A stretch of 64,000 nt of DNA from Hoeflea sp. IMCC20628 (GCF_001011155.1 NZ_CP011479.1:4413662-4477661), one strand, 5' to 3'. Shown: positions 48,278-58,152, numbered from the stretch's first letter. A program made the numbers and translations. The notes: generated by a model not told the origin, from the letters alone.

Positions 48278-48412
48278 TCCCGCCTTCTTTCGGTTACATC
48301 ATCAATCAGGATGCATATAATGCCCTTGGGCCGATCAATCAAAGGGTCAGGCCATTCTATTTCCTGCTTCCTGCTAAATGCAGGCGCTTTTTCACCGCGG
48401 ACAGTCTTCACC

Positions 48413-48970
48413 ATGCGCTTTTCCCTGATTCCTTTTCTATTGCTCGCCATACCGCTGGCCGAAATCGCGGCCTTTGTCGTGATCGGCGGCCAGATCGGCG
48501 TCTGGGCAACGCTGGGCATGGTTCTTCTGACTGCGATCATCGGCAGCTTTCTGCTTCGGTGGCAGGGAGTGGGGCTGTTCAACAGGATCAACGCGGAGGT
48601 TCGCGCCAATCGCGTTCCAGGTCGCGAACTGGTTCATGGCGTGATGATCCTGGTTGCGGGTGTGTTGTTGCTGACGCCGGGATTCGTCACCGATTCTCTG
48701 GGGTTCCTGCTGTTCGTCCCCTCAATTCGGGATATCGTGTGGCGCCTGGTTAAAGATCGGGTGGTGGTGCAAACCATGGGCGGGTCAACCGCCGGCCCAG
48801 GCAATCCGGGCGCGGGTGCTCATTCAGGTGGCGCTAGCAGGGACGGTGTGGTCGACCTCAATGAGGATGAATTCAAGCGCACAAACGATCCGGCATCGCC
48901 GTGGTCTGGGGATCGCAGCAGCCTGCCCAAGGCCGATCGCAAAGACGGTGGCAGCGCAAACGGGTTGTAA
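48413..48970 (+). CDS. fxsA: FxsA family membrane protein
   Basis: A 185-residue inner-membrane protein with three or four helices in the first 110 residues (LIPFLLLAIPLAEIAAF, then GVWATLGMVLLTAIIG) and a Gly/Ser-rich hydrophilic C-terminal tail. E. coli FxsA suppresses phage F exclusion of T7; its normal role is unknown. It usually lies next to secB in rhizobia, as here. The ribosome site before ATG 48413 is weak. Confidence 0.87.
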   Translation: MRFSLIPFLLLAIPLAEIAAFVVIGGQIGVWATLGMVLLTAIIGSFLLRWQGVGLFNRINAEVRANRVPGRELVHGVMILVAGVLLLTPGFVTDSLGFLLFVPSIRDIVWRLVKDRVVVQTMGGSTAGPGNPGAGAHSGGASRDGVVDLNEDEFKRTNDPASPWSGDRSSLPKADRKDGGSANGL

Positions 48971-49050
48971 GCCCGGTGGCGAAATGCTAGCCCATGCCCG
49001 AACAATTTTCAGGATAACCGCCTCGGCGGATGAAAACAGGGAAGAGCCAC

Positions 49051-49557
49051 ATGGCAAAAGATACGACCCCAAAAGGTGATGCGGCAGCGACTGACGTCAA
49101 AGGCAACGGCGAAGCGCCTTCGCTGAATGTTCTGGCCCAGTACATCAAGGATTTGTCATTCGAAAATCCAGGCGCGCCCAAGTCACTTGGCCCGCGTGAA
49201 AAAGCACCGGAAATCAGCATCAACGTCAACGTCAACGCCAATCCGTTGAGCGAGTCAGAGTTTGACGTCCTGCTGACGATGAATGCCACTGCCAAAACCG
49301 GTGATGCGGTCGTTTTCAACGTCGAGCTGGTCTATGGCGGTGTCTTCCGGGTTGCCAATTTTCCGCAGGAGCACATGTTGCCGCTGCTGTTTATCGAATG
49401 CCCGCGGATGCTTTTCCCGTTTGCCCGTCAGATCATCGCCGATGCGACCCGCAATGGCGGCTTCCCGCCGCTGTTGATCGACCCGATCGATTTTGCACAG
49501 ATGTTCCAGCAGCGCATGGCTGAAGAAAACACCAAGGCACAGGTTGCCACCAATTAG
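49051..49557 (+). CDS. secB: Protein-export chaperone SecB
   Basis: Tetrameric chaperone that holds precursor proteins unfolded for SecA. The 168-residue protein has the family core [13 protein letters not shown] near residue 30 and INVNVNA. ATG 49051 is chosen because AGGGAAGAG lies 4 bases upstream. An intrinsic terminator follows the stop. Confidence 0.96.
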   Translation: MAKDTTPKGDAAATDVKGNGEAPSLNVLAQYIKDLSFENPGAPKSLGPREKAPEISINVNVNANPLSESEFDVLLTMNATAKTGDAVVFNVELVYGGVFRVANFPQEHMLPLLFIECPRMLFPFARQIIADATRNGGFPPLLIDPIDFAQMFQQRMAEENTKAQVATN

Positions 49558-49590
49558 GTCAACTGAGACCGGCACTGTCGATAATTTGTG

Positions 49591-49615
49591 AAAGGCCGCC
49601 CACGGGCGGCTTTTT
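49591..49615 (+). terminator. Rho-independent terminator after secB
   Basis: GCCGCCC (49595-49601), two-base loop AC, GGGCGGC (49604-49610), then five T residues. AAAG before the stem can pair with the T tract, so the hairpin may also serve the convergent dnaQ side weakly. Confidence 0.85.
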
Positions 49616-49673
49616 GCATTTCAGGGATTAGACGCTGCTGATCCGGTGAAGCGCAGATCGTGCTGTTGCCGTG

Positions 49674-50366
49674 TCAGGCCTTGTTCCACAGGGCGTCGCC
49701 GCCGATCCGGGCAATCAGTTTTGCATGCGCTTCAAGCTCGACGGCACTCAGGCGCGGTGGCAACGGTCGCAACCGCTCGCCGATTTCGACAACCTCTTCA
49801 TCAGCGTCCCGTTCGACAGAGACAACCTCATCAGTCGACAGTCCGAGTGCTGCCTGGCGGCCGCCATTCATCTCGATATAGACATCGGTCAGCAATTCCG
49901 CATCGAGAAGCGCCCCGTGCTTGTTGCGATGGGAATTGTCGATGCCGTAGCGCCGGCACAGGGCATCAAGGCTGTTGGGCCCCATCGGATGGCGCCTGCG
50001 GGCAAGTGAAAGGGTATCGATCACCAGATCTGGCGAGATAGCGGGGCGGCCAATCCGGGTGTATTCGGCGTTGAGAAATCCCATGTCGAAACTGGCGTTG
50101 TGCGCAACATAGTGCGCGCCCTCAAAAAATTCGGCGATTTGCTGCGCCACGGCGCTGAACACCGGTTTGTCGGCGAGAAACGCATCGGTAATGCCGTGTA
50201 TCGCGAGCGCATCGGGATGAACCTTGCAGCCATCGGGATTGATGAACAGATGCAATGTCCGTCCGGTGGGAAACTGGTTTTCGAGCTCGATGCAGCCGAT
50301 TTCGATGATTCGGTCGGTCTGGTTGCTCAGTCCGGTGGTTTCCGTATCGAAGACAATCTCGCGCAT
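49674..50366 (-). CDS. dnaQ: DNA polymerase III epsilon subunit (proofreading exonuclease)
   Basis: 3'-5' exonuclease of the replicative polymerase. The 230-residue DEDDh enzyme has Exo I FDTETTG at residues 6-12, Exo II in HNASFDMGF near 100 and Exo III HGALLDAELL near 160. ATG 50366 lies 1 base after the coaE stop. It is the last gene of the operon PPDK-regulator-maf-aroE-coaE-dnaQ. Confidence 0.96.
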   Translation of the reverse strand: MREIVFDTETTGLSNQTDRIIEIGCIELENQFPTGRTLHLFINPDGCKVHPDALAIHGITDAFLADKPVFSAVAQQIAEFFEGAHYVAHNASFDMGFLNAEYTRIGRPAISPDLVIDTLSLARRRHPMGPNSLDALCRRYGIDNSHRNKHGALLDAELLTDVYIEMNGGRQAALGLSTDEVVSVERDADEEVVEIGERLRPLPPRLSAVELEAHAKLIARIGGDALWNKA

Positions 50367-50367
50367 T

Positions 50368-50967
50368 CTATAGGCCCTTCTTCGAGGATTCGGTCAGCTT
50401 TGCGACGATCTCGGCGACCTGCTGGCGTGCCGCCTCCAGTCCGCCACCGGTATCAATCACATGATCGGCGCGTGCGCGTTTTTCAGCATCAGGAACCTGC
50501 CGCGCCAGGATAGCTTCGAATTTCTCCAACGTCATCCCCGGACGGTCCAGTACCCGCTGGCGCTGGATCTCCGGCGCGCAGCTGACAACGACGATGACAT
50601 CAACCCGGTTTTCGGCTCCGGTTTCAAACAGCAGAGGAATATCCACCAGCACCATCGGTTCACCGTCGGCGCGCGCCTCTTCGATGAAGCTTTTCTCACG
50701 CGCCCGCACCAGCGGATGAATGATCGCCTCCAGGCGGGTGAAATCAGCGGGGGCGGCCATCAGTTTTTTCGACAGGATTTCCCGGTTGACGACGCCGTCG
50801 GACGCGGTCCCAGGAAATGCCTGATCGATCAAGGGCGCTGCCTCGCCGCGATAGAGCTCATGCACAATCTCGTCGGCGCTGATCACCGGCACGCCAAGTG
50901 CTCGGAACATCTCCGAGGTGGTAGATTTTCCCATGCCGATAGAGCCTGTCAGGCCGATGACGATCAT
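50368..50967 (-). CDS. coaE: Dephospho-CoA kinase
   Basis: Last step of CoA synthesis. The 199-residue P-loop kinase has GLTGSIGMGKST near residue 5, the DIPLLFE substrate motif and a lid rich in Arg. ATG 50967 overlaps the aroE stop by one base (TGATG); the longer frame lies within aroE. The window thus holds both coaA and coaE. Confidence 0.96.
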   Translation of the reverse strand: MIVIGLTGSIGMGKSTTSEMFRALGVPVISADEIVHELYRGEAAPLIDQAFPGTASDGVVNREILSKKLMAAPADFTRLEAIIHPLVRAREKSFIEEARADGEPMVLVDIPLLFETGAENRVDVIVVVSCAPEIQRQRVLDRPGMTLEKFEAILARQVPDAEKRARADHVIDTGGGLEAARQQVAEIVAKLTESSKKGL

Positions 50968-51821
50968 CAGTGCGCTTCCATGTCTGAAATTATCAACTGC
51001 CGCAATTCGGGCGTAACCACCGGTTTGACCCCGAACCATTTCTGAAATCCGGGCGCTGCCTGATGCAACAGCATGCCAAGACCGTCAGTTGTAGCCACGC
51101 CCTGATGCTTGGCCATTGCCAATATTGGCGTTTCCAAGGGGATATAGACAATATCGGTGACCAGCGCATCCGATGCCATGGTGGTGAAATCGATTGGTGG
51201 AACCTCGGTCCCTGCCATCCCGAGCGTCGTGGTGTTGACGAAGAGATTCGCGCCTTTGATCACGTCTGCAAGATTTTCCAAGCCATGCGCTGAGACGCAC
51301 GGGCCAAAGCGTTCAGCCAAAGTGCTGGCGCGGGATGCCGTGCGATTGACAACGCTGACCTCATCAAAGCCGCGCGCCAGCAAGGCATGGACAACCGCGC
51401 GACTGGCGCCGCCGGCTCCAAGAACAATCGCCCTTTTGCCGTGATCCCAACCTGCTGCTGTTTCGTCCAGATTGGCGGCAAAGCCGAGAGAATCGGTGTT
51501 TGTCGCCATCAACCGACCATCCTCGAGCCACACCGTATTGGCAGCGCCGATCAGCCGAGCGGTTTCATCAATCTCGTCAACGAGAGTAATGATGGCTTCC
51601 TTGTGCGGAACAGTGACATTGCCGCCGGTAAACCCGGAAGATCTGTCTTTCAGCGCACGGAAAAACGTCGGCAGATCTTCCGGCGCAACGTCTACCGGGT
51701 CGTAACTGCCGGTCAGGCCAGCCTGGTTGAGCCAATAGCGATGAATCATCGGTGACCGGGAATGGCCAATCGGATGACCGATGACAAAAGCGCGCGACGA
51801 ATTCTGGATGTCTTTATCCAT
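50967..51821 (-). CDS. aroE: Shikimate dehydrogenase
   Basis: NADPH-dependent reduction of dehydroshikimate to shikimate on the path to aromatic amino acids. The 284-residue protein has [10 protein letters not shown] near residue 15, NVTVPHKE with the catalytic Lys near 70, and NADP loop [11 protein letters not shown] near 135. ATG 51821 overlaps the maf stop by 8 bases; the neighbouring TTG is less likely. Confidence 0.96.
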   Translation of the reverse strand: MDKDIQNSSRAFVIGHPIGHSRSPMIHRYWLNQAGLTGSYDPVDVAPEDLPTFFRALKDRSSGFTGGNVTVPHKEAIITLVDEIDETARLIGAANTVWLEDGRLMATNTDSLGFAANLDETAAGWDHGKRAIVLGAGGASRAVVHALLARGFDEVSVVNRTASRASTLAERFGPCVSAHGLENLADVIKGANLFVNTTTLGMAGTEVPPIDFTTMASDALVTDIVYIPLETPILAMAKHQGVATTDGLGMLLHQAAPGFQKWFGVKPVVTPELRQLIISDMEAH

Positions 51822-52407
51822 CAATGGCCTGCAACTCCCGGAGTTTGGCCAACAGCGGCAGCATCGGCAATCCGATTATGGTGAAGTAGTCACCCTCAAA
51901 CCGCTGAAACAGCTGAATACCTTCGCCTTCAAACTGGTAAGCACCAACCGAGGAAAGAGCCCGATCGCCGACATTGGACAAATGCCGGCCAATGAAACCC
52001 GGATCGAGATTCCGCATGGTCATGCCCGCCACGGAAACATGCCGCCATATGGTCTCGCCATCCTGGGCCAGGACAATGGCACTGTTTAGATGGTGGGTTC
52101 GGCCTGACAACTGCAACAGCCGCCGTCGTGCTTCCTCCATGGTACCGGTCTTGTGAAAGATTTCTCCATCAAGCGACAGGGTCTGATCCGAGCCGATGAC
52201 AAGTGCGCCAGAATTGCGCCCCGAAACGTCCTGCGCCTTGGCCTCGGCAAGCACAGAGGCGACATCTTCAGCGGTCAAACCATCGAGCGTCTGTTCAATA
52301 ACGCGCTCATCGATCTGAGCCGGCTCGATCTCAAATGTCAGGCCGGCATTTTCAAGCAAAGCTCTGCGGAAAGGGCTGGCGGATGCAAGCACAAGGCGCG
52401 GCGGCAT
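51814..52407 (-). CDS. maf: Maf-like nucleoside triphosphate pyrophosphatase
   Basis: House-cleaning pyrophosphatase acting on non-canonical or pyrimidine nucleotides. The 197-residue protein has [12 protein letters not shown] at the start and [12 protein letters not shown] in the middle, both Maf signatures. Two in-frame ATGs lie close together; 52407 is used because TAAGGAG is 6 bases upstream of it. Confidence 0.93.
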   Translation of the reverse strand: MPPRLVLASASPFRRALLENAGLTFEIEPAQIDERVIEQTLDGLTAEDVASVLAEAKAQDVSGRNSGALVIGSDQTLSLDGEIFHKTGTMEEARRRLLQLSGRTHHLNSAIVLAQDGETIWRHVSVAGMTMRNLDPGFIGRHLSNVGDRALSSVGAYQFEGEGIQLFQRFEGDYFTIIGLPMLPLLAKLRELQAIDG

Positions 52408-52446
52408 GGGCATCTCCTTAAACAAGGGGGCTGGCTTTCGACCGGG

Positions 52447-53268
52447 TTAGCGCCACTTGGGACGCAAGGCAAGGATTGCCGCTGAGGTCTCTTCGATGGA
52501 ACGGCGGGTTACGTCAATTACCGGCCAACCGTGGCGTTCGCAAAGCGACCGGGCATATTTCAGCTCTTCGCTGATCAGCGCGCGATCAGTGTAATGCTCC
52601 CCCTGGTAACCGGTGGTCGAACCCAAAACCCGGTTGCGGCGAACCTGGGCGATTCGATCTACAGAGGCAATGAGGCCCACCACAAGGGGTTTTGTTGCTG
52701 TAACCAGGCCATCGGGAAGCGGCACTCCATGCACGATCGGTATATTCGCGGTCTTGATGCCGCGATTGGCAATGTAGATGCTTGTCGGGGTTTTCGATGT
52801 GCGGCTGATGCCGAGGATTACCAGATCGGCTTCGTCAAAATCTGCGGGCAACTGGCCGTCGTCGTGATCAAGCGTAAAATTCAGCGCGTCGATTCGCTTG
52901 AAATACTCTTCGCCCATGGCGTGTTGCGCCCCGACGCGGCGACGTGACGGAGCGCCGAGATAGGACTGGAACACATTGATGACCGGCTCGAGCACCGAGA
53001 CGCTTGGAAGTCCCATGTCGCGGCATTTCAGTTCGATGATCGAGGAGAGCTCGGCGTCGACTATGGTGTAGAGCACAATCCCCGGCGCACCATCTATGGC
53101 GTCGAGTACTGCAAACAACTGCTTGCGGGTGCGAATCAGTGGATAGACATGCTCAAGTGCCTGCGCGCCCTGGAACTGCGCGGCCGCAGCACGACCGGCG
53201 GCCATCAGAGTCTCTCCCGTAGAGTCCGATATCAGATGCAGATGGAAGTAATTTTTGCTCTGCTCCAC
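52447..53268 (-). CDS. Pyruvate,phosphate dikinase regulatory protein (DUF299)
   Basis: Bifunctional kinase-pyrophosphorylase that switches PPDK, or PEP synthetase in relatives, by phosphorylating a Thr using ADP. The 273-residue protein has [10 protein letters not shown] near the start and the P-loop [12 protein letters not shown] near residue 150. The start is taken as GTG 53268 ([12 protein letters not shown]), with CGGAG upstream. The frame is open 150 bases further, but that segment is origin-like DNA and does not match the family. It opens the maf-aroE-coaE-dnaQ operon. Confidence 0.92.
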   Translation of the reverse strand: MEQSKNYFHLHLISDSTGETLMAAGRAAAAQFQGAQALEHVYPLIRTRKQLFAVLDAIDGAPGIVLYTIVDAELSSIIELKCRDMGLPSVSVLEPVINVFQSYLGAPSRRRVGAQHAMGEEYFKRIDALNFTLDHDDGQLPADFDEADLVILGISRTSKTPTSIYIANRGIKTANIPIVHGVPLPDGLVTATKPLVVGLIASVDRIAQVRRNRVLGSTTGYQGEHYTDRALISEELKYARSLCERHGWPVIDVTRRSIEETSAAILALRPKWR

Positions 53269-53646
53269 ATTATTCTCCGAGGGGTGTTGATAACCGGGGA
53301 CAGGCTCGAGGTAAGGGTCCCGACCTCCAGATTGCAAGGGATAACCTCGGGGTTTGTCCACAATGGCCAAACGCGGGACAGAATTCGGGAATGATTTTGG
53401 CATATAGGGGATAACCATCTTACGGAGAAATCCGATTGGCCATTAACATTCTCCGACAACGCCTGAATCAATTGGATTTAATTGGGGCGACCCGGAGAAG
53501 CGATGAAATCCGATTGGCCTTCCGGAATGGCACAGTTTATAGGATCAACCTGTGGATAGACTGTGGACAGAGTCCAATCCCCGTAAAACACAGACTCATA
53601 GAATCAGAATCCTTTTCAAATAGGATTTGTTTTAAGGAAGTGGTGG
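53269..53646. other. Probable chromosomal replication origin (oriC)
   Basis: 378-base gap next to hemE, where alphaproteobacterial origins (Caulobacter, Sinorhizobium) lie. DnaA-box-like sequences: TTGTCCACA at 53354-53362, TGTGGATAG at 53551-53559 and TGTGGACAG at 53562-53570, each one or two bases off TTATCCACA or its complement. GATAACC occurs at 53289, 53340 and 53410. GAAATCCGATTGGCC is repeated exactly at 53427 and 53505. GANTC (CcrM) sites occur at 53465, 53570, 53593, 53601 and 53607. A T/A-rich stretch (53605-53637) could be the unwinding element. The hemE promoter must also lie here. Confidence 0.75.
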
Positions 53647-54687
53647 ATGACAAATCCGAGTGATCGTAAGGTGATGAAGGTACTGGCTGGGGAGACAGTG
53701 TTTCCGCCACCTCTCTGGCTGATGCGACAGGCAGGGAGATATTTGCCCGAGTACCGGGCCACACGTGCCACAGCCAAGGGATTTCTCGATGTGTGCTACA
53801 CACCGGATCTGGCTGTCGAGGTGACGATGCAGCCGATCCGCCGGTTTGGCTTTGATGCGGCAATCCTGTTTTCAGACATCCTCGTCATTCCCGATGCGCT
53901 TGACCGCAATGTGCGCTTTGTCGAGGGAACCGGGCCATTGATGGATCCGATTTCGCCTGAAGCGATTGCCTCGCTTGATGCGTCCGGGATGCACGCCCAT
54001 CTGGCTCCGGTCTACGAAACGGTGCGGCGGTTGCGCGCGGAACTTCCGCCTGAAACCACGCTGCTGGGTTTTTGCGGCGCGCCCTGGACTGTGGCGACCT
54101 ACATGATCGCCGGGCGCGGAACACCTGATCAGGCGCCGGCGCGGCTATTTGCCATGCAGCATCCCGAAGAATTCATGATGCTGCTCAATCTGCTGTCGGA
54201 AATTTCAGCTGACTATCTGATCGCCCAGATCGATGCGGGTGCCGATGCAGTGCAGATTTTCGATTCCTGGGCCGGCGTGCTGGGCGAGCGGGACTTTGCA
54301 GATTTCGCTGTTGGTCCGATGAAGCGGATGGTCGACAGGATTCGTGCGGAAAGACCCGGTGTTCCAATTATCGGTTTTGCCAAGGGCGCTGGTGCCATGC
54401 TGCAAAACTATCGGGCTTTGACCGGGATTGACTGCGTTGGCCTTGACTGGACGGTCCCGTCCGGTCTGGCGCGTGAGATCCAGAAGGGCGGGGCTGTCCA
54501 AGGCAATCTCGACCCGTTGTTGATGGTCGCAGGCGGTGAAGCGCTCGACCGGGGCGTTGACGAGGTTCTTGAAACACTGGGGAATGGACCGCTGATTTTC
54601 AATCTGGGACACGGAATCACGCCGCAGGCGGATCCGGAAAATGTCACGCGTTTGATGAACCGGGTCAGGGGCGCTGAGAAGCTGTGA
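53647..54687 (+). CDS. hemE: Uroporphyrinogen decarboxylase
   Basis: Decarboxylates uroporphyrinogen III to coproporphyrinogen III in heme synthesis. The 346-residue barrel has the invariant [16 protein letters not shown] near residue 20, with the catalytic Arg pair, and GFCGAPWT near 135. ATG 53647 is preceded by AAGGAAG. It lies directly right of the probable origin, and hemJ overlaps its stop (GTGA). Confidence 0.97.
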   Translation: MTNPSDRKVMKVLAGETVFPPPLWLMRQAGRYLPEYRATRATAKGFLDVCYTPDLAVEVTMQPIRRFGFDAAILFSDILVIPDALDRNVRFVEGTGPLMDPISPEAIASLDASGMHAHLAPVYETVRRLRAELPPETTLLGFCGAPWTVATYMIAGRGTPDQAPARLFAMQHPEEFMMLLNLLSEISADYLIAQIDAGADAVQIFDSWAGVLGERDFADFAVGPMKRMVDRIRAERPGVPIIGFAKGAGAMLQNYRALTGIDCVGLDWTVPSGLAREIQKGGAVQGNLDPLLMVAGGEALDRGVDEVLETLGNGPLIFNLGHGITPQADPENVTRLMNRVRGAEKL

Positions 54688-55229
54688 CACACGACAGCGC
54701 AACAAGTGCCGTTGAAGGCAGCAAAGCCAGTGCCAAGGCCTATCTGTCGATTTCCATCGTGGTGGCTCTGGCGGGGGCGGCCTGGTGGTTTGATCCGGAT
54801 TGGCTATATGGCTGGATCAAGGTGTTGCATGTCGTTGCAGTGATTTCCTGGATGGTTGGTTTGTTCTATCTGCCGCGTCTGTTCGTCTATCATGCGGATG
54901 CGGCTACCGGGAGCGAGCCAGCAGTCACCTTCGAGGTGATGGAGCAGCGTCTGGTCAAGGTGATCATGACACCCGCAATGATGGTTTCCTGGGTGACGGG
55001 TCTTTGGCTGGCCTGGAGCGGTTTCGGATTTCTTGGGATCTGGCTGTGGGTGAAACTGGCCGCGGTGGTTGGACTGACCGTGTTTCACGTTCTTCTCAGC
55101 CGGTCTGCGCGGCGCTTTGCCAAAGGCGAAAACGCCTGGACAGCTCGGCAATGGCGGATGGCCAATGAGATCCCGACCGTGCTGATGATCGTCGTGGTGA
55201 TCATGGTGATTATCAAGCCATTCGCCTGA
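54684..55229 (+). CDS. hemJ: Protoporphyrinogen IX oxidase HemJ
   Basis: Membrane protein of 181 residues of the HemJ (UPF0093) family, which performs the penultimate oxidation of heme synthesis in bacteria lacking HemG or HemY. About five hydrophobic segments are visible. The conserved His and Arg lie in [12 protein letters not shown] and YLPRLFVYH. It starts with GTG 54684, overlapping the hemE stop by 4 bases. Confidence 0.93.
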   Translation: MTHDSATSAVEGSKASAKAYLSISIVVALAGAAWWFDPDWLYGWIKVLHVVAVISWMVGLFYLPRLFVYHADAATGSEPAVTFEVMEQRLVKVIMTPAMMVSWVTGLWLAWSGFGFLGIWLWVKLAAVVGLTVFHVLLSRSARRFAKGENAWTARQWRMANEIPTVLMIVVVIMVIIKPFA

Positions 55230-55294
55230 TCTGACCGATATTTATCGAGACTTAGCCTGATTGGGCCCATTTTGCTGCATAACGGGGCTTGCGG

Positions 55295-55310
55295 CGTTTC
55301 ACGTGAATCG
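55295..55310. other. parS-like site upstream of rho
   Basis: CGTTTCACGTGAATCG matches the 16-base parS consensus at 13 positions and lies in the 199-base gap between hemJ and rho. Weak, but about 3 kb from the strong cluster. Confidence 0.5.
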
Positions 55311-55428
55311 CTATCTAACAAACAACGTCTTCAAGGCGGGCGCCAGTATCAGTCTGGCCGGCTTCCCAAGCCGGATCCCATAATGCCCGCCGCTTCCCAT
55401 ACTATTAAATACAGAATTTGGATTTCCC

Positions 55429-56694
55429 ATGCAGGAAATGAAGCTTCAAGAGCTCAAGAACAAGTCCGCTACCGATCTGTTGGCGTTTGCCGAATCAGTC
55501 GAAGTCGAGAACGCCAGTGTCTTGCGCAAGCAGGAACTGATGTTTGCGATCCTCAAACAGCTCGCGGCACAGGATGTCGAGATTATTGGTGAGGGTGTCG
55601 TCGAACTGCTGCAGGATGGTTTTGGCTTCATGCGGTCAGCCAATGCCAACTATCTGCCTGGCCCGGATGATATCTACATTTCGCCATCGCAAATCCGTCG
55701 CTTCTCGTTGAAGACCGGCGATACCGTCGAAGGTCCGATTCGCGGACCCAAGGAAGGCGAGCGCTATTTCGCTCTGCTCAAGGTCAATACGATCAATTTC
55801 GAGGATCCTGAAAAGATCCGCCACAAGGTGCATTTCGACAATCTGACACCGCTATATCCAGATGAGCGGTTCAAGATGGAGGTCGAGAATCCGACGACCA
55901 AGGACATATCCGCACGGGTGATCGATCTGGTAGCGCCGATCGGCAAGGGCCAGCGTGGCCTGATTGTTGCGCCGCCCCGCACCGGTAAAACCGTGCTGTT
56001 GCAGAATATCGCCCACTCGATCACCGCAAATCATCCCGATTGCTATCTGATCGTGCTGTTGATTGATGAACGGCCTGAGGAAGTCACCGACATGCAGCGC
56101 TCGGTCAAGGGCGAAGTGGTGGCATCGACCTTCGATGAACCCGCTGTTCGTCACGTCCAGGTAGCCGAGATGGTGATCGAGAAGGCAAAGCGTCTGGTTG
56201 AACACGGTCGGGATGTGGTCATTCTGCTCGATTCAATCACCCGTCTTGGCCGTGCCTACAACACCGTCGTGCCGTCATCAGGCAAGGTTTTGACCGGTGG
56301 TGTGGATGCCAACGCCCTGCAGCGTCCGAAGCGCTTTTTTGGTGCTGCGCGTAACATCGAGGAAGGTGGCTCGCTGACTATCATCGCCACCGCCTTGATT
56401 GATACCGGATCGCGGATGGATGAAGTGATCTTTGAGGAGTTCAAGGGCACCGGTAACTCGGAAATCGTTCTTGACCGCAAAGTTGCAGACAAGAGAATTT
56501 TCCCGTCAATGGATATTCTCAAGTCCGGCACCCGCAAGGAAGACCTTCTGGTTCCAAAGCAGGATCTGCAGAAGATCTTTGTTCTGCGCCGTATTCTGGC
56601 ACCGATGGGAACAACCGATGCGATCGAGTTCCTGATCGACAAACTCAAGCAGACCAAGACCAACAGCGACTTTTTCGATTCAATGAATACCTGA
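55429..56694 (+). CDS. rho: Transcription termination factor Rho
   Basis: Hexameric RNA helicase for Rho-dependent termination. The protein has 421 residues, with an N-terminal RNA-binding domain ([20 protein letters not shown], about 65-85), Walker A PPRTGKT near 183 and Walker [12 protein letters not shown] near 265. ATG 55429 is preceded by a long T/A-rich leader, with no strong ribosome site. mnmE follows 37 bases after its stop. Confidence 0.98.
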   Translation: MQEMKLQELKNKSATDLLAFAESVEVENASVLRKQELMFAILKQLAAQDVEIIGEGVVELLQDGFGFMRSANANYLPGPDDIYISPSQIRRFSLKTGDTVEGPIRGPKEGERYFALLKVNTINFEDPEKIRHKVHFDNLTPLYPDERFKMEVENPTTKDISARVIDLVAPIGKGQRGLIVAPPRTGKTVLLQNIAHSITANHPDCYLIVLLIDERPEEVTDMQRSVKGEVVASTFDEPAVRHVQVAEMVIEKAKRLVEHGRDVVILLDSITRLGRAYNTVVPSSGKVLTGGVDANALQRPKRFFGAARNIEEGGSLTIIATALIDTGSRMDEVIFEEFKGTGNSEIVLDRKVADKRIFPSMDILKSGTRKEDLLVPKQDLQKIFVLRRILAPMGTTDAIEFLIDKLKQTKTNSDFFDSMNT

Positions 56695-56731
56695 GGAAGC
56701 TTAGAATCATCGGATTCGATTCGACACCGGT

Positions 56732-58063
56732 ATGAATATGCGGGATACCATCTTCGCTCTTTCGACAGGACACCCACCATCGGGTGTTGCTGTCATCCGG
56801 ATATCTGGCCCTGGTGTTCGATTCGGACTCGAAACGTTAACAGGTTCACTTCCGCCTCCGCGTAGCGCACAGTTGAGCGTGATACGGGACAGCAATGGTT
56901 TGGTCCTTGATCGCGGTATAATTCTCTATTTTCCAGGTCCAGGTTCCTTTACGGGCGAGGATGTCGCAGAATTGCAGATCCATGGCAGCCGCGCATCTAT
57001 CGCGGCTGTGCTTGGGGCCCTGTCGGGGCTTGAGGGCTTTCGTCCAGCCGAGGCTGGTGAGTACACTCGAAGGGCTTTCGAGAACGGCCGTATGGATCTG
57101 ACGGCGGTTGAAGGTCTGTCAGACTTGATCCGCGCCGAAACCGAGAGCCAGCGCCGACAAGCACTCAGTCAGACCGATGGTTCCCTGCAGATCATGTATG
57201 ACGGTTGGGCCAAACGTTTGACCCATGCTCGCGCCATGATAGAGGCGGAACTCGATTTTTCCGATGAAGAAGATATTCCTGGTTCAGTGGCAGACAAAAT
57301 CTGGCCGGATATGGTTTTGGTCGCGCATGAAATATCTCAACACCTCGAGAAAGCGCGCCATGGTGAGATCGTCCGTGAAGGATTCCGAATTGCGCTCGTC
57401 GGCCCACCAAATGTCGGTAAATCTTCACTGCTGAATGCTTTGGCTGGACGTGACGTTGCAATTGTGTCCGAATCGCCGGGTACGACCCGGGATGTCATAG
57501 AAGTCCGGCTGGATATTGGTGGTCACCTCGTCGTGCTTCAGGACACCGCAGGTCTGCGCGAAACTGAAAATTCAGTTGAACTTGAAGGCATACGTCGCAG
57601 CAGGATGACAGCTGAGAATGCTGACCTGGTTCTGGACATTCACGACCTTAGCTGTATCGATACTGAAAACCCATTCCCTGTGGGTGTGAACGACAAAACA
57701 GTGCCTGTCTTTTCCAAGCTGGATTTGGTGGGAGATGATATGCTCCCTACAATAGATGCGGGTTTAGCTATTTCCAGCAAATCCGGGATGGGCCTGGATG
57801 AGCTCGTGGCCAAAATTTCCGGGCGGCTCTCCATTCTCGACCTGGATTCCGGGGAGGGCCTACCCAGCCGGGAACGTCATGTTTCGCTTTTGCAAAGATG
57901 CAGGAAGGAACTAGGTCTTGCGCTCGACGATGCAGCAGCTCCGATTGAAGTCCGCTCTGAACATCTGCGATTTGCTGCGACAGCGCTTGGCAGAATCACA
58001 GGCAGGATAGATGTGGAAGATCTGCTCGGTGTAATTTTTTCAGAGTTCTGCGTAGGCAAATGA
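56732..58063 (+). CDS. mnmE: tRNA modification GTPase MnmE (TrmE)
   Basis: Works with MnmG to form 5-aminomethyl-type modification at the wobble U34 of certain tRNAs. The 443-residue protein has an N-terminal folate-binding domain (DTIFALSTGHPPSGVAVIR), an inserted G domain with G1 GPPNVGKSS near 225 and G3 DTAG, and the C-terminal FCVGK with the conserved Cys. The G4 motif reads SKLD rather than NKxD. ATG at 56738 (two codons in) is a possible alternative start. Its stop codon is part of a parS-like site. Confidence 0.95.
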   Translation: MNMRDTIFALSTGHPPSGVAVIRISGPGVRFGLETLTGSLPPPRSAQLSVIRDSNGLVLDRGIILYFPGPGSFTGEDVAELQIHGSRASIAAVLGALSGLEGFRPAEAGEYTRRAFENGRMDLTAVEGLSDLIRAETESQRRQALSQTDGSLQIMYDGWAKRLTHARAMIEAELDFSDEEDIPGSVADKIWPDMVLVAHEISQHLEKARHGEIVREGFRIALVGPPNVGKSSLLNALAGRDVAIVSESPGTTRDVIEVRLDIGGHLVVLQDTAGLRETENSVELEGIRRSRMTAENADLVLDIHDLSCIDTENPFPVGVNDKTVPVFSKLDLVGDDMLPTIDAGLAISSKSGMGLDELVAKISGRLSILDLDSGEGLPSRERHVSLLQRCRKELGLALDDAAAPIEVRSEHLRFAATALGRITGRIDVEDLLGVIFSEFCVGK

Positions 58064-58076
58064 TTCACGTGGAACA
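58061..58076. other. parS-like site overlapping the mnmE stop
   Basis: TGATTCACGTGGAACA: 14 of 16 positions match the parS consensus. The first three bases are the mnmE stop codon. It is the first of three sites in the 162-base mnmE-mnmG gap. Confidence 0.75.
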
Positions 58077-58097
58077 TTTGGACTGCAAGTAGGCTCG

Positions 58098-58113
58098 TGA
58101 TTCACGTGAAACA
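58098..58113. other. parS site
   Basis: TGATTCACGTGAAACA: 15 of 16 positions match parS. It lies 37 bases after the first site in the same gap. Confidence 0.85.
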
Positions 58114-58152
58114 TCTTTTGTCTCGAATGCGGTGTGATTCCTGCGGTCTTGT

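Noticed and set aside
53436-53663. Small open frame reading through the origin into hemE
   Set aside because: It has no ribosome site, its composition is non-coding, and it covers the DnaA-box and GANTC cluster.
55081-55096. TGTTTCACGTTCTTCT inside hemJ as another parS
   Set aside because: Only the left half matches; the right arm is lost, so it is not counted as a site.
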